A DNA stretch of 64,000 nucleotides from Cognatundibacterium squillarum (GTDB taxonomy: Bacteria; Pseudomonadota; Gammaproteobacteria; Burkholderiales; Burkholderiaceae_D): the NCBI RefSeq assembly GCF_014652435.1, contig NZ_BMYU01000004.1:124001-188000 (forward strand), written 5' to 3'. Position 1 is the stretch's first letter. Each line of letters opens with the position of its first letter. Shown piece after piece: positions 63,826-64,000 of the stretch. A model generated the notes under the pieces. That model was not told the origin of the DNA and searched no databases. It was given only the letters and a program-made list of their open reading frames with translations. Position numbers and translations under genes: made by a program.

Positions 63826-64000
63826 ATGAATGCTTTGTTTTCCCGCTTTTCTGTGACCGCTGTTCTGTTAGCAGGCGTCGTCACACCGCAGTCTGATGCA
63901 GCCAGCTTTCCGCGCCGTCAGATCAAACCCCAGCCTGTCGCTGCGGAACAGGCTCGTCAACTGATCGTGCATTACAAAAATGATGCACGCTTTGCACGCA
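63826..64000 (+). CDS. Start of a secreted protein, probably S8 serine peptidase (truncated by window end)
   Basis: Only the first 58 codons are visible, from ATG with AGGTGA 6 bases upstream. A signal peptide is apparent (MNALFSRFSVTAVLLAGVVT). The segment VAAEQARQLIVHYKNDARFAR resembles the inhibitor-like propeptide start of subtilase-type (S8) peptidases. Identity rests on this short match and is tentative. It is the last visible gene and may be cotranscribed with the RCC1 lipoprotein. Confidence 0.45.
   Translation, partial: MNALFSRFSVTAVLLAGVVTPQSDAASFPRRQIKPQPVAAEQARQLIVHYKNDARFAR

Overview
The window is a stretch of chromosome from a Gram-negative betaproteobacterium. It is most likely in the Burkholderiales, near Oxalobacteraceae genera such as Undibacterium or Herminiimonas. 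This is inferred from gene content and order (aroQ-accB-accC-prmA-DUF3426, a pcm-like/rhodanese/tolC operon, a DUF1631 gene, xseB-ispA-dxs). No rRNA or tRNA gene, CRISPR array or transposase was found. Most of the window is dense housekeeping DNA.

Layout. 1-4.4 kb: the 3' end of an AraC-type regulator, a minus-strand pcm-like/rhodanese/tolC operon, a TetR regulator and an unrecognised gene. 4.7-8.6 kb: uppP, recQ, a WYL regulator and a small VOC protein. 8.6-10.7 kb: two LuxR-type regulators, one with a complete acyl-homoserine-lactone-binding signature, with perfect palindromes around them. 11-19 kb: trmB, a globin-coupled protein with degenerate GGDEF and EAL regions, a thioesterase, a LOG-family gene whose start codon abuts that of polA, and corA. 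19.2-26.9 kb: a packed minus-strand operon running mpl, yqiA-like, ubiC, RNase II-like, tonB, aroE, mtgA and a DUF4124-like gene. 27-33.3 kb: an NTase-like gene, tlpA-like, aroQ, accB, accC, prmA and a zinc-ribbon/DUF3426 protein.

33.4-44.4 kb is a nucleoside and pseudouridine salvage island. psuK-psuG diverges from rbsK, then come a BMP-type ABC importer (binding protein, double ATPase, two permeases), a nucleoside hydrolase, an unassigned 2-oxoglutarate/Fe(II) oxygenase and cytidine deaminase. Together these would import nucleosides, split them, phosphorylate the ribose, deaminate cytidine and convert pseudouridine-5'-phosphate to uracil plus ribose-5-phosphate. The oxygenase has no assigned step and is the best candidate here for new biochemistry.

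44.4-48 kb holds an operon of histidine kinase, outer-membrane barrel and half-size PstS-like protein, with no response regulator. 48.2-54.2 kb holds a Tat-exported dienelactone-hydrolase-like protein, a ZIP transporter that seems to start at ATT, an AT-rich HNH-type gene lying between two copies of an intergenic repeat, a sulfurtransferase, an EamA transporter and a Rieske oxygenase. 54.4-64 kb holds a DUF1631 gene, xseB-ispA-dxs, lpxC, a peroxiredoxin, an RCC1-repeat lipoprotein and the start of a likely S8 peptidase.

A repeat of about 75-90 bp with the core GACTTTCTGCCGAC occurs six times, always between genes. One copy has become the polA terminator and two flank the AT-rich HNH gene. All functions are read from sequence motifs and context. 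No database search was run.
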